NCBI GenBank assembly: GCA_004353515.1
Contig: SMNZ01000003.1
Coordinates: 576,792 to 640,791 of the forward strand
From: Alteromonadaceae bacterium M269
GTDB lineage: Bacteria > Pseudomonadota > Gammaproteobacteria > Enterobacterales > Alteromonadaceae
Length of the DNA stretch: 64,000 nucleotides
Direction: 5' to 3'
Shown here piece after piece: positions 27,789-37,832 of this stretch. Position 1 is the first letter of the stretch, and each line of letters begins with the position of its first letter. Below the pieces are notes generated by a model. The model saw nothing but the letters and a program-made list of their open reading frames with translations, was not told the origin of the DNA and searched no databases. The translations under genes and the position numbers were made by a program.

Positions 27789-27893
27789 ACCCTAGGGCGG
27801 CACACCAAAGATCAACAGACCCCTAAGGTCAACAGGCCCAAATGACTTGGGTATAAATTCTTTTGTTAGTCAGTTAAGCTATACACAAATTTG

Positions 27894-27927
27894 CCAACAC
27901 TTGGTGTCTTCAAGTGTTGGTACTCCT
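27894..27927 (+). terminator. strong hairpin between the sulfur operon and murJ
   Basis: CCAACACTTG-GTGTCTT-CAAGTGTTGG is a perfect 10-bp stem with a 7-nt loop. A pyrimidine stretch with six T's starts about 8 nt after the stem, so it is either an imperfect terminator of the upstream operon or an mRNA leader element of murJ, whose start is 30 bp downstream. Confidence 0.5.
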
Positions 27928-27949
27928 CTTTTTTCACAAGGTCGATTAG

Positions 27950-29512
27950 TTGTCTAGCAGATTATTGAAATCTGGTGTCATCGTTAGTTTTATGACACTT
28001 ATATCTCGCGTACTTGGATTGATACGAGATGTCGTTGTTGCAAATATTATGGGTGCCGGGGCCGGTGCTGATGTTTTCTTCTTAGCCAATAAGATCCCCA
28101 ATTTTCTGAGGCGCCTTTTTGCTGAAGGCGCATTTGCACAAGCCTTTATACCTGTACTAACGGAAGTAAAGGAAAAAGGCTCAGAAGAAGATCTAAAGTT
28201 ATTTATTGCAAGAGTTGCTGGGACTCTAGGCGTTATCGTCACTTTGGTAACCATTTTTGGTGTTATTGGCTCACCCATTATCATTGCGCTTTTTGGAACA
28301 GGCTGGTTTATCGATTACCTGAATGACAATCCTGATGGTAGTAAGTATGAGTTAGCATCGATGATGCTTAAAATTACATTCCCTTATCTCATGTTTATCT
28401 CGCTGACGGGTCTGTCAGGAGCTATTTTAAACACACTTAATAAGTTCGCTGTTTCCGCATTTACCCCAGTGTTGCTCAATGTTGGCATTATTAGTTGCGC
28501 CATTTTATTGTCGTCTCACTTCGAACAGCCTGCTTTCGCTCTTGCGTGGGGCGTGTTTATTGGCGGCTTGTTGCAACTCTTTTTCCAGTTGCCATTCTTA
28601 TATCAAGCAGGGGTTTTGGTTAAGCCTCAATGGGGATGGTCTGATCCATCGGTTGTCAAAGTTCGAACCTTGATGATACCGGCACTTTTTGGTGTCTCGG
28701 TTGGGCAGCTCAATTTGCTGTTAGATACCTTTATCGCGAGCTTCCTAGGTACAGGGCCCATCAGTTGGCTTTACTACTCTGATCGCTTACTTGAATTTCC
28801 ACTTGGACTTTTTGGAATCGCGATAGCCACCGTTATTTTGCCGACATTGTCACAAAATCACAGTCGTGATGATGCCAAAGGCTTTGCGCAGAACATGGAT
28901 TGGGGAGTTAGGATGGTATGCCTACTAGGCATTCCGGCAGCGGCAGGCTTAATTCTATTAGCTGAACCGCTCATCTTGGTTATCTTTTATCGTGGTGAAT
29001 TTACGTTGGATGACGCAACAAAGGCTTCGTTCAGTTTAATGGCTTACGCTTTTGGCCTACTTAGTTTTATGTTGGTTAAGGTATTAGCACCTGGCTTTTT
29101 CTCGCGGCAGGACACTAAAACACCTGTGAAGATCGGCATCGCTTGTATGGTGGCGAATATGGGATTTAATGTCATTTTTGTTATCCCATACGATTATGTC
29201 GGGCTAGCGATAGCAACGAGTTTATCCGCTACGTTAAATGCTTCTTGGTTATACGTATTACTGAGAAAGCAAGGCGTTTATCAATTAAGTCGACAGACTA
29301 TCTTTTTAATTGCGAAGGTGCTGATAGCAACAATCACTATGTCTGCTGTAGTTTTGTATTTTTCACCGAGTATCCAACAATGGCAAAGTAGTGTGTTGAT
29401 GGAGAATATCCTTCAGTTAGGTGCTCTTATTGGTGCTGCTGCAATCGTCTTTTTGCTATCTCTTGCCGTGTTAAGAGTGCGCGTATCTGATATCAAAAGT
29501 CGCCATATCTAA
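27950..29512 (+). CDS. murJ: lipid II flippase MurJ
   Basis: A 520-aa MOP-superfamily protein with about 14 membrane helices that flips lipid II for peptidoglycan synthesis. Signatures include FMTLISRVLGLIRDVVVA at the N-terminus and the conserved NKIPNFLRRLFAEGAF segment (~residues 45-60). The start is TTG 27950 (product begins MSSRLLKSG), with AAGG about 8 nt upstream; length and alignment with E. coli MurJ support it. It is the usual neighbour of rpsT and ribF in gammaproteobacteria, although here rpsT lies about 13 kb away. Confidence 0.95.
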   Translation: MSSRLLKSGVIVSFMTLISRVLGLIRDVVVANIMGAGAGADVFFLANKIPNFLRRLFAEGAFAQAFIPVLTEVKEKGSEEDLKLFIARVAGTLGVIVTLVTIFGVIGSPIIIALFGTGWFIDYLNDNPDGSKYELASMMLKITFPYLMFISLTGLSGAILNTLNKFAVSAFTPVLLNVGIISCAILLSSHFEQPAFALAWGVFIGGLLQLFFQLPFLYQAGVLVKPQWGWSDPSVVKVRTLMIPALFGVSVGQLNLLLDTFIASFLGTGPISWLYYSDRLLEFPLGLFGIAIATVILPTLSQNHSRDDAKGFAQNMDWGVRMVCLLGIPAAAGLILLAEPLILVIFYRGEFTLDDATKASFSLMAYAFGLLSFMLVKVLAPGFFSRQDTKTPVKIGIACMVANMGFNVIFVIPYDYVGLAIATSLSATLNASWLYVLLRKQGVYQLSRQTIFLIAKVLIATITMSAVVLYFSPSIQQWQSSVLMENILQLGALIGAAAIVFLLSLAVLRVRVSDIKSRHI

Positions 29513-29739
29513 AACCTGTTTTTAGGGTTATGTGCTGAAAATAGCCCTTTAAGGTTTATTTTGGCAGTTAAACGCCAATTAATTAGTTAATTAGTCAAAT
29601 TGCTGCCTTTCTTTCATGGCTCTGTTCGCTATATAATCTGTCGCTTTTGTGTGTTTGTGCATAGAGAATTATAAGGCAAGCTTTATTTGCCATTATGTTT
29701 GTGACTGAATTCCATTTTTTCGCTATCTAAGGTTTGGTT

Positions 29740-30681
29740 TTGGAGCTGATAAGAGGCTTACACAATTTAAGAGAACGCCATAAAGGCAGTGTATTAACCA
29801 TAGGTAAGTTTGATGGTGTGCACTTAGGTCATAAAGCAGTGCTGTCTCAGGTAGTGAACAAAGCCCGAGAACTCGGCTTACCTGCAACGGTAATGGTGTT
29901 TGAACCACAGCCTGAAGAAATGTTCCAACCAGAGAAAGCGCCGGCAAGGTTGAGCACCCTACGTGACAAATATGTCCAACTCGCTGAACTCGGAATCGAC
30001 AGGTTGTTGTGTGTAAAGTTTGATAAGGCGTTTGCACAACAAAGTGCCGAACACTTTATTTCGGAATTGCTTGTAGAGAAACTGGGTATTCAGTTTTTAG
30101 TGGTTGGCGATGATTTTCGTTTTGGACAAAAGCGCGTAGGGGATTTTTCTCTGTTGCAATGTGCTGGAGCGAAAGAAGGTTTTAGCGTGGTGAATACAGC
30201 CAGTTATCGTGTCCATGACTGCAGAATTAGCTCGTCAGCTATTCGAGAAGCGCTGGCCGAAGGTGATTTTGTTCAGGCTAAAGATATGTTGGGCCGAGCT
30301 TTTAGTATTGATGGCAAAGTTGTACACGGCGAAAAGAATGGCAGAACCATAGGTTTCCCAACCGCGAACCTTATTCTCAATCGCCTCAAATCGCCGGTTG
30401 AAGGGGTTTTCGCAGTTAGCGTAAGACACGAAGAGCGACAATACGACGGTGTTGCTAATGTGGGCACCAGACCGACGCTAAACGGTAGGCGGCTGCAACT
30501 GGAAGCGCATCTTTTTGATGTGAACCCCGACCTCTACGGACAAAAGATTTCTGTAGAGCTTAAGCACAAAATTAGAGATGAAATGAAGTTTGATAACTTC
30601 GAGCTTCTACATAAACAAATTAAAAAGGATGCTCAGCAAGCACGAGATATGCTAGCAGAGTGTTCAGTAGAGAATAACTAA
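29740..30681 (+). CDS. ribF: bifunctional riboflavin kinase/FAD synthetase
   Basis: A 313-aa enzyme converting riboflavin to FMN and then FAD. The N-terminal FAD synthetase half has LTIGKFDGVHLGH (nucleotidyltransferase motif) and SSSAIREAL. The C-terminal flavokinase half has GRTIGFPTANL and GVANVGTRPT. The start was set at TTG 29740, 7 nt after AAGG; the product then begins MELIRG like E. coli RibF (MKLIRG) and has exactly the same 313-aa length. It is the first gene of ribF-ileS-lspA-fkpB-ispH. Confidence 0.96.
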   Translation: MELIRGLHNLRERHKGSVLTIGKFDGVHLGHKAVLSQVVNKARELGLPATVMVFEPQPEEMFQPEKAPARLSTLRDKYVQLAELGIDRLLCVKFDKAFAQQSAEHFISELLVEKLGIQFLVVGDDFRFGQKRVGDFSLLQCAGAKEGFSVVNTASYRVHDCRISSSAIREALAEGDFVQAKDMLGRAFSIDGKVVHGEKNGRTIGFPTANLILNRLKSPVEGVFAVSVRHEERQYDGVANVGTRPTLNGRRLQLEAHLFDVNPDLYGQKISVELKHKIRDEMKFDNFELLHKQIKKDAQQARDMLAECSVENN

Positions 30682-30729
30682 ACGAATTGTAGCGATTTAG
30701 CTGCATGTGAATTTTGGATCAAAGGACCA

Positions 30730-33555
30730 ATGAGCGACTATAAACATACGTTAAATTTGCCGGAAACTGAGTTTCCAATGCGTGGCAACTTGGCTCAGCG
30801 AGAGCCTAAAATGCTTAAGAAGTGGACAGATGAAGGTCTTTACGCCCAAATACGTGAAGCGAAAAAAGGCAATAAGCCTTTCATTCTTCATGACGGACCT
30901 CCATACGCAAATGGCGATATTCACATTGGTCATGCTGTTAACAAGATCCTAAAAGACATTATTGTTAAAGCGAAAACGCTCTCAGATTTCGATTCTCCTT
31001 ACGTGCCAGGATGGGATTGTCACGGTCTACCTATTGAATTACAGGTAGAAAAGAAAGTAGGCAAACCTGGAAAGAAGGTTTCAGCGGCTGAGTTTAGAGA
31101 AAAATGCCGAGCTTATGCAGAAAGGCAGATCGAAGGTCAGAAAAAAGACTTTATCCGTTTAGGTGTTTTGGGCGAATGGGATAACCCTTATAAAACTATG
31201 GATTATCAATCCGAAGCAGACATCATTCGTGTGCTTGGTAGCATAGTTCGCTCGGGTCACTTAGAAAAAGGATTTAAACCCGTACACTGGTGTACAGATT
31301 GTGGTTCGGCACTTGCGGAAGCAGAAGTAGAATATAAAGATAAGGTTTCTCCCTCTATCGATGTGCGCTTTGCTCTATCTAAACAATCAGACATAGAAAA
31401 GGCATTTTCTTCTGCAGGAGATGAGCTTGGTGAAGGTCAAGCATCAGTCGTTATCTGGACAACAACACCTTGGACCATGCCTGCTAACCGTGCAGTTAGC
31501 TTACATCCTGAATTAGAGTATTCATTAGTTCAGGTTGAAAAAGATGGCCAAATGGAAAGGTTGATAATTGCGTCTGATCTCGTTCTCGAATGTATGAGTC
31601 GTTTTAACGTCGACTCATACATGACTTTAGCTACCTGTCTTGGAACAGCACTTGAGAATGTTCAGCTTAATCATCCGTTCTATGATTTCACTGTACCAGT
31701 GATCTTGGGTGATCATGTAACCACTGAATCTGGTACGGGCTGTGTTCATACGGCTCCTGGTCACGGTGTTGACGATTTTAATGTAGGTCGTAATTACAAC
31801 CTTGAAGTGGCTAATCCTGTAGGTGCTAACGGTGTTTACCTAGACTCTACCGAACTGTTTGCTGGCCAGCATGTGTTCAAAGCAAACGATAATATCATCG
31901 AAGTGTTAAAAGAAAGAGGTGCACTATTGCATCACTATTCTTACGAGCACAGCTACCCACACTGCTGGCGTCATAAAACACCCATTATTTTCCGTGCAAC
32001 ACCACAATGGTTCGTTAGCATGGATAAAAACGGTCTTCGTAAAGCGTCAATTGATGCTATCCACAATACGCAGTGGATACCTGACTGGGGCGAAAGTCGT
32101 ATCGAAAAAATGGTAGAAGGACGTCCGGACTGGTGTATTTCTCGTCAGCGTACTTGGGGCGTACCTATTACTTTGTTCGTTCATAAAGATACGGGTGAGC
32201 TTTATCCAAATACGGATGAAGTTGTTGAGAAAGTCGCCAAAGCCGTTGAAGAAAAAGGTATTCAAGCTTGGTGGGATTTATCTCCTGAAGAGCTGATAGG
32301 TGATGACAGTGAAACTTTTATCAAAGTCACTGATACGTTAGATGTATGGTTTGACTCTGGTGTGACCCACTCATTTGTTGTTGATAGACGAGACGATATC
32401 CCTGCATCAGCTGATCTTTACTTAGAAGGCTCAGATCAACACCGTGGTTGGTTTATGTCTTCGTTGATGAGTTCGATTGCAGCAAAAGGTGAAGCGCCTT
32501 ACAAGCAAGTGCTAACTCATGGCTTTACCGTTGATGCCGACGGTAAAAAGATGTCAAAGTCGATTGGTAACACAGTTTCACCTCAGGATGTAATGAACAA
32601 ATTGGGTGCAGACATCTTGCGTTTATGGGTGGCATCTACTGATTACCGAAGTGAAATCACTGTATCTGATGAGATTTTGAAGCGTGCTGCAGATGCTTAC
32701 AGACGTATTCGAAATACGGCTCGCTTTTTATTAGCCAACTTAAATGGCTTCAATCCAGAAACTGACATAGTGCCATTCGATAAGATGATATCGTTGGACC
32801 AATGGGCGGTGCAAAGAGCCAAGCAAGTACAGCAAGAAATTATTGATGCCTATGAGCGTTATGATTTCCTTGTTGTTAATCAGAAGCTAATGCAGTTCTG
32901 TTCAATAGAGATGGGTAGCTTTTACCTTGACGTTATCAAAGACAGACAATACACAGCGAAAGCTGATGGATTAGCGAGACGTTCTTGCCAAACAGCACTT
33001 TACTATATTGCTGAATCTTTGGTTCGTTGGATGGCTCCTGTTATGAGCTTTACTGCTCAAGAAATCTGGGAAGCGCTTCCTGGCGAAAGAAGTCGCTTTG
33101 TTTTCACTGAAACCTGGTTCTCAGGAATGAATGATTTAACGTCTGAATCAGAACTTGATAATGATTTCTGGCAACAAGTCCTAGCTGTGAAGACTGAAGT
33201 GAATAAGAGCATAGAGAAAATGCGTAATGAGCAAGGGCTTGGAGCTTCTCTGGAAGCCAAAGTGACTTTGTTTACCAATGCAGAAATTGCTGAGAAGCTA
33301 GCTAAGCTGGAAGACGAATTACGCTTTGTCTTGATTACATCAGCAGCTGTTGTTGTTACTGATGATAAGCCTGCAAATGCAATTGACACTGAACTAGAGG
33401 GTTTGGCTGTTCTTGTTGAGAAAGCTGACGGTAAGAAATGCACACGTTGTTGGCATGTTCGTGAAGGCGTCGGCTCAAACAGTGAACATCCTGAGCTTTG
33501 CAGTCGTTGCATAACAAATGTTGATGGTGACGGAGAGAGCAGATTCTATGCTTGA
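30730..33555 (+). CDS. ileS: isoleucyl-tRNA synthetase
   Basis: A 941-aa class I synthetase charging tRNA-Ile. Visible are the HIGH box ([12 protein letters not shown], residues ~58-69), the editing domain with [12 protein letters not shown], the KMSKS box (KKMSKSIGN, ~605) and a C-terminal zinc finger CTRCW…CSRC. Length equals E. coli IleS (938 aa). It sits 48 bp after ribF and overlaps lspA by 8 bp. This gene order is standard in gammaproteobacteria. Confidence 0.98.
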   Translation: MSDYKHTLNLPETEFPMRGNLAQREPKMLKKWTDEGLYAQIREAKKGNKPFILHDGPPYANGDIHIGHAVNKILKDIIVKAKTLSDFDSPYVPGWDCHGLPIELQVEKKVGKPGKKVSAAEFREKCRAYAERQIEGQKKDFIRLGVLGEWDNPYKTMDYQSEADIIRVLGSIVRSGHLEKGFKPVHWCTDCGSALAEAEVEYKDKVSPSIDVRFALSKQSDIEKAFSSAGDELGEGQASVVIWTTTPWTMPANRAVSLHPELEYSLVQVEKDGQMERLIIASDLVLECMSRFNVDSYMTLATCLGTALENVQLNHPFYDFTVPVILGDHVTTESGTGCVHTAPGHGVDDFNVGRNYNLEVANPVGANGVYLDSTELFAGQHVFKANDNIIEVLKERGALLHHYSYEHSYPHCWRHKTPIIFRATPQWFVSMDKNGLRKASIDAIHNTQWIPDWGESRIEKMVEGRPDWCISRQRTWGVPITLFVHKDTGELYPNTDEVVEKVAKAVEEKGIQAWWDLSPEELIGDDSETFIKVTDTLDVWFDSGVTHSFVVDRRDDIPASADLYLEGSDQHRGWFMSSLMSSIAAKGEAPYKQVLTHGFTVDADGKKMSKSIGNTVSPQDVMNKLGADILRLWVASTDYRSEITVSDEILKRAADAYRRIRNTARFLLANLNGFNPETDIVPFDKMISLDQWAVQRAKQVQQEIIDAYERYDFLVVNQKLMQFCSIEMGSFYLDVIKDRQYTAKADGLARRSCQTALYYIAESLVRWMAPVMSFTAQEIWEALPGERSRFVFTETWFSGMNDLTSESELDNDFWQQVLAVKTEVNKSIEKMRNEQGLGASLEAKVTLFTNAEIAEKLAKLEDELRFVLITSAAVVVTDDKPANAIDTELEGLAVLVEKADGKKCTRCWHVREGVGSNSEHPELCSRCITNVDGDGESRFYA

Positions 33556-34066
33556 TGCTTCAAAGTCAGAATCAAATATCGCATTGAAAGATTCAGGGTT
33601 ACGCTTTTTATGGATAACCCTGATTGTGATTGCTGTTGATCAAGCAACTAAGCTTGCAATTATTGATGCGTTTAAGCTTTATGAGTCTGTTCAATATACG
33701 TCCTTTTTTAACTTAACCTACGTACGGAATTACGGTGCGGCATTTAGTTTCCTTGGTGATGCTGGTGGCTGGCAACGTTGGTTTTTTACGGCGATTGCTA
33801 TTGGTGTCAGTGGATACTTGCTCTATTGGTTAAGAACAATTGGACGTGATCAGAAATTACAGCCAATTGCTTTTTGTCTCGTGCTAGGGGGCGCAATAGG
33901 TAATGTTTATGACCGTATTGTGTACGGTTACGTGATCGATTTCTTGGACGTTTATGTAGGTAGTTATCATTGGCCTGCATTTAATGTTGCTGATAGTGCA
34001 ATCTTTTTAGGGGCTTGTTTCTTAATATTTGATTGGTACAAACATGGTGATCGTAGTGAAAAGTAG
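33548..34066 (+). CDS. lspA: signal peptidase II (prolipoprotein)
   Basis: A 172-aa inner-membrane aspartic protease that removes lipoprotein signal peptides. Four membrane helices are seen, and the catalytic aspartates lie in [18 protein letters not shown] and [11 protein letters not shown] 33548 was chosen for GGAGA about 9 nt upstream and the 8-bp overlap with the ileS end. It processes lipoproteins such as BamD and the S9 lipoprotein also encoded in this window. Confidence 0.95.
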   Translation: MLDASKSESNIALKDSGLRFLWITLIVIAVDQATKLAIIDAFKLYESVQYTSFFNLTYVRNYGAAFSFLGDAGGWQRWFFTAIAIGVSGYLLYWLRTIGRDQKLQPIAFCLVLGGAIGNVYDRIVYGYVIDFLDVYVGSYHWPAFNVADSAIFLGACFLIFDWYKHGDRSEK

Positions 34067-34541
34067 TGACGTCGCAAATGTCCATGTTATTGGCGAAGAA
34101 AGCTTAGTTGAGTTTCATTTTGAGCTAAAACTTGAAGATGGTTCTGCCGCTGAAAGCACCCGTGTTCATAATAAGCCTGCGCGGTTAATCATGGGCGATG
34201 GAAGTTTAACTCCGAGTTTCGAGCAATGTTTACTCGGGTTAGCTGTAGGTGACAAAAAGTCTTTTACCTTAGAGCCTGAAGATGCATTTGGACAACCTAA
34301 CCCTAATAATATTGTGCATATGGATAGGTCTAAATTTGATGCTGAGTCGCCAGCGACAGAAGGCATGATTATCGCTTTTGCACAACCTGATGGAACGGAA
34401 ATGCCTGGCATTATCAGAACTGTTATTGGTGAATCTGTGACGGTTGATTTTAATCACCCGCTTGCAGGACAAAAAGTCACTTTTGACGTTGAAATTCTTA
34501 ATGTGCAACAATCAGACGTCACACCGTCGGCGGAGTCTTAA
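34044..34541 (+). CDS. fkpB: FKBP-type peptidyl-prolyl isomerase (SlpA/FkpB)
   Basis: A 165-aa FKBP with an inserted flap domain, as in SlpA/SlyD. It has [48 protein letters not shown] and a closing [10 protein letters not shown]. It lacks the histidine-rich metal tail of SlyD. It overlaps lspA by 23 bp, the usual lspA-fkpB-ispH order. The exact start (ATG 34044 or a GTG 12 bp later) is unsure. Confidence 0.9.
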   Translation: MVIVVKSSDVANVHVIGEESLVEFHFELKLEDGSAAESTRVHNKPARLIMGDGSLTPSFEQCLLGLAVGDKKSFTLEPEDAFGQPNPNNIVHMDRSKFDAESPATEGMIIAFAQPDGTEMPGIIRTVIGESVTVDFNHPLAGQKVTFDVEILNVQQSDVTPSAES

Positions 34542-34545
34542 TATT

Positions 34546-35490
34546 ATGCAAGTCCATTTAGCTAATCCTCGAGGGTTTTGTGCCGGTGTTGATCGCGCTA
34601 TCACTATTGTTGAGCGTGCTTTGGAAATGTTTCCTGCACCTATTTATGTGCGACATGAAGTTGTTCACAATAAATTTGTAGTTGATGGGCTTAAACAGCG
34701 TGGAGCGCTCTTCGTTGACGAATTAGACGAAGTACCCGATGGTAGTTTAGTTATTTTCTCAGCGCATGGTGTTTCTCAAGCTGTAAGAAAACAAGCTGAA
34801 AGCAGAGGCCTTAAAGTCTTTGATGCCACTTGTCCATTAGTGACTAAAGTTCATATGGAAGTCATGCGTGCAAGTAATAAAGGCACTGAATGCGTTCTTA
34901 TTGGCCACCAAGGTCACCCTGAAGTTGAGGGAACGATGGGGCAGTACCATAATGACGATGGAGGTATTTACCTTGTAGAGTCTGTTGAAGACGTTGCTAG
35001 GTTAGAAGTTAAGGATCCTGAGAATCTTTACTACTGTAGCCAAACGACTTTATCGGTAGACGATACGGCTGATGTGATTGATGCGCTAAGACAGAAATTC
35101 CCCAAAATTGAAGGACCCCGTAAAGATGATATCTGTTATGCCACACAAAATCGTCAAGATGCGGTTAGAGAACTCGCCTCAGCCTGTGATTTGGTTTTAG
35201 TGGTAGGTGCAACTAATAGTTCGAATTCAAATCGATTGAGAGAGCTTGCTGAAAAGATTGGCTCTAGAGCTTATCTGATTGCCGATGAAAGCTGTATTAA
35301 CCCCGAGTGGCTAACCGATTCCAATAGTATTGGTGTTACGGCCGGTGCATCTGCTCCTGAAGTTTTAGTTAAACGCGTGATCGATAAACTTAAAGAATGT
35401 GGTGCTGAGAATGTTCGCGAAGTACCTGGGCGAGAAGAAAATATTGAATTTGCAGTACCTAAAGAGTTGAGAGTAAAGCAAATCTCTTAA
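34546..35490 (+). CDS. ispH: HMBPP reductase (isoprenoid synthesis)
   Basis: A 314-aa [4Fe-4S] enzyme that makes IPP and DMAPP in the last step of the MEP pathway. Cluster cysteines are recognisable in NPRGFCAGV (C12), DATCPLV and [17 protein letters not shown] and [10 protein letters not shown] are conserved substrate-site segments. ATG 34546 lies 5 bp after fkpB; length equals E. coli IspH (316 aa). It ends the operon. Confidence 0.97.
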   Translation: MQVHLANPRGFCAGVDRAITIVERALEMFPAPIYVRHEVVHNKFVVDGLKQRGALFVDELDEVPDGSLVIFSAHGVSQAVRKQAESRGLKVFDATCPLVTKVHMEVMRASNKGTECVLIGHQGHPEVEGTMGQYHNDDGGIYLVESVEDVARLEVKDPENLYYCSQTTLSVDDTADVIDALRQKFPKIEGPRKDDICYATQNRQDAVRELASACDLVLVVGATNSSNSNRLRELAEKIGSRAYLIADESCINPEWLTDSNSIGVTAGASAPEVLVKRVIDKLKECGAENVREVPGREENIEFAVPKELRVKQIS

Positions 35491-35532
35491 CCTTGGGCGA
35501 GAAATACCTCTAACGGAAGTGTCACAGCTTAT

Positions 35533-35577
35533 AGGTTATTTTATAACAGCATGTTGTTTTTGATTGTAAAATAACCT
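35533..35577. repeat. long-stem inverted repeat downstream of ispH
   Basis: AGGTTATTTTA and TAAAATAACCT form a perfect 11-bp inverted repeat around a 23-nt loop that itself contains AACA-GCA-TGTT. There is no clean T-run behind it. It could end the ispH transcript in a factor-dependent way or be a regulator site for the pilin operon 171 bp downstream. Confidence 0.4.
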
Positions 35578-35747
35578 AATTCACCTTGTTTTTGTGTTCT
35601 TTTGAACCAAAACGGCAACAAAACATACCTTTTATATAGAACCTATAACCAATTGAAGAGCTTATTGGGGTACCTTATAGCTCTATGGTTTCTTTATATT
35701 GCTATTAATTTGTCCGATAGTGTATTGAGTAATTTCGTTTTGAGGGT

Positions 35748-36386
35748 GTGTGGCCAGTGTTGTCGACAAGTAAAATAAACTACCGATCCCAGGCTGGAGT
35801 AGGCATGGTCGAGGTATTGGTGACTTTATTTATTCTCTCCATTGGATTATTAGGTGTTGCTTCCTTGCAGTTCATTGGCTCACTTTCGAATGCCGATGCC
35901 TTAAACCGATCGCAATCGGTTTTAGTTGCACAACAGCTGACTGAAAGATTGAGAGCGGCTAGTGTGATGTCGCAAGCAGGTGATGGACAGGTTGTAGCCA
36001 ACGAATACTTTGATGCTGGTCGCTACAACTTTAACAATTTGAGTTGCCCTGGTGGAGGAAACCCCTTCGATTGTTTCTGTATAGAAATTCCTAATAGTGT
36101 ACGCGATTGCCGTGGCCAAAATTGTTCAGCTGCTGAGCTAGCCACCTTTGATGCTTATGAAGTCTCATGCTCTGCTGTGAGTTCAAACCCGGAAGTCACA
36201 ATTGGACTCAGTTGTGAAGACAACAACCTTCTTGATGTTAACTCATGTAGTGCTGGGTCAAAACACAGTGTGATTTTGCGTTGGCCGACACAAAACTGGC
36301 AAAACACTGAACGACGCTTAAATGCAGAGTGTAATGTTGATGCTAGTGAACCTATGGATTGCGTTATTGTGGATGTGACCTTATGA
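35748..36386 (+). CDS. pilV: type IV pilus minor pilin PilV
   Basis: A 212-aa prepilin. After a short basic leader the PilD cleavage site and hydrophobic helix read GVGMVEVLVTLFILSIGLLG, with Glu at +5 of the mature protein. The C-terminal part has several cysteines, typical of PilV. The GTG at 35748 is close to the Shine-Dalgarno GAGGG; the in-frame GTG at 35757 has better spacing and may be the true start. It heads the minor-pilin operon and overlaps pilW by 4 bp (ATGA). Confidence 0.85.
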   Translation: MWPVLSTSKINYRSQAGVGMVEVLVTLFILSIGLLGVASLQFIGSLSNADALNRSQSVLVAQQLTERLRAASVMSQAGDGQVVANEYFDAGRYNFNNLSCPGGGNPFDCFCIEIPNSVRDCRGQNCSAAELATFDAYEVSCSAVSSNPEVTIGLSCEDNNLLDVNSCSAGSKHSVILRWPTQNWQNTERRLNAECNVDASEPMDCVIVDVTL

Positions 36387-37240
36387 GACGTCAAGAGGGG
36401 TTTAGCTTAGTTGAGTTGATGATTGCCTTGGTGCTTGGCTTGATCATATCTGGCTCTGTCATTCAGATTATGAGCAGTAGCAAAGTCACTGAACGACTGA
36501 ATCGCGCTGTGGCTTCCGCACAAGAAAGCGGACGTTTTATTATGGGACGTCTGCGCCAAGACATTTTAACCGCTGGTCGCTATGACGCCTTAGATCCGAA
36601 CTTAAGCCGAATTGTTGATATCGTTGATGAAGCTGCGTTTCTGCAAAACCGTCCAGTCATCCTTCCTAATGATTTCGCCTCTGAACCCGGTTTAGGTTCA
36701 ATACAAGGGGCTAGTGGCACTAACGATACGTTAGTTGTTGCCGCTCAAGGGTTGCGTGATTGTCGAGGGTACAAATTAGGCTATGCCGATGATGAAGAGT
36801 TCTTTGTGGTCAACCGATACTTTGTTGAAGGAACCAGTTTACGTTGTGTAGGTTACGACGGCAGAGTGTTGAGAGGACAAAAAGGCGCGGAAGGAAATAA
36901 CGGCGATTTAGCGTTTACCATTCTAGATGATGTTCACGGTTTTCAAGTTATGTACGGTATCTCTAATCACGATGATACAGTTGCCAACTCTGCTCGCCCT
37001 GTTCGTTATGTGACGGCTGATCAATTAGCGCTAGAAAGAACGCTGGAAAGTGCGGTAGTTGCTATCCGTATTGCAGTGCTAGTTAAAGGTGATAGCCCTG
37101 TGGTTATTGATCCTATCCCGAGCTTTAAATTGCTCAACGAACCTATTCAAACTCCGGGAGATACCGGGTTTTATCGTCAATTTGAAACAACAATCACATT
37201 GCGTAATGTGAAGAATTTCCTGCGAAGTAAAAAGTTATGA
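36383..37240 (+). CDS. pilW: type IV pilus minor pilin PilW
   Basis: A 285-aa prepilin with the class III leader RRQEG-FSLVELMIALVLG and a long C-terminal domain, the size usual for PilW. It should help to prime pilus assembly with PilV, PilX and PilY1 at the inner membrane. The start ATG overlaps the pilV stop (ATGA), and its end overlaps pilX by 4 bp, so the cluster is translationally coupled. Confidence 0.88.
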   Translation: MRRQEGFSLVELMIALVLGLIISGSVIQIMSSSKVTERLNRAVASAQESGRFIMGRLRQDILTAGRYDALDPNLSRIVDIVDEAAFLQNRPVILPNDFASEPGLGSIQGASGTNDTLVVAAQGLRDCRGYKLGYADDEEFFVVNRYFVEGTSLRCVGYDGRVLRGQKGAEGNNGDLAFTILDDVHGFQVMYGISNHDDTVANSARPVRYVTADQLALERTLESAVVAIRIAVLVKGDSPVVIDPIPSFKLLNEPIQTPGDTGFYRQFETTITLRNVKNFLRSKKL

Positions 37241-37818
37241 AACATGGCATGAAACAAGAGGGCATTGTCCTTGTATTTGCACTACTGATGTTAGTTACTT
37301 TAACTGTACTTGGTGTGTCGGCGGTATCCAGTAGTTTAATTCAAAACAAAATGGCCGTTTCTATGGAAAGTCAGTCTATTGCTTTTGATGCTGCAGAGTC
37401 GGCGCTTGCTGGAGTTGTATTTGAATCTGAAGATGACGCTGTTTTGAGCTCGGTCGCACTACTAGATCCGTTATCGGAAGCCCGTGTTGATGATGCTATC
37501 GACCTCGATAATCAAGAGCTGAGTTGTTACGAAGATAATGAGTGGACTAATCGAGAGGTGACATCCGCTGGGTTACCTGCAGGCATTAGGCATACAACTC
37601 AAGGGACTTATAAAAATAACCCCACTGTGCGCAGCTGGTCTCGATCAGCCTTCGTGAGAGAACAGGCATGCAGAGGTTCAAGCAATGTCATTGGCGGCAG
37701 TAATATCAGCTGTCACGTATTTATGATTCGTGGTTGCGGCCAACTCCAAAATAGTAACTTCGCTGTTGCCAACACATTGAATGTATCCGTTTTCGCCCCT
37801 GCCAGTGGCAACCAATAA
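37237..37818 (+). CDS. pilX: type IV pilus assembly protein PilX
   Basis: A 193-aa pilin-like protein with QEGIVLVFALLMLVTLTVLGVSA at the N-terminus and AAESAL in the following helix, the PilX pattern. Glu at position 5 is absent, which is common in PilX and fits its role in tip-complex assembly. It lies between pilW and pilY1. Confidence 0.85.
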   Translation: MKHGMKQEGIVLVFALLMLVTLTVLGVSAVSSSLIQNKMAVSMESQSIAFDAAESALAGVVFESEDDAVLSSVALLDPLSEARVDDAIDLDNQELSCYEDNEWTNREVTSAGLPAGIRHTTQGTYKNNPTVRSWSRSAFVREQACRGSSNVIGGSNISCHVFMIRGCGQLQNSNFAVANTLNVSVFAPASGNQ

Positions 37819-37832
37819 TAATAGAGGTATTC

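Noticed and set aside
29519..29565. Weak hairpin AGGGTTAT/ATAGCCCT after murJ as terminator
   Set aside because: It has a wobble pair and no real T-run; not enough to call.
33057..33512. 151-codon open frame antisense to the 3' part of ileS
   Set aside because: No family features and complete overlap with the conserved zinc-finger end of ileS.
35664..35682. GG-N10-GC spacing upstream of pilV, as in a sigma54 promoter
   Set aside because: Only the GG and GC dinucleotides fit; the flanking consensus bases do not, so it is within chance.
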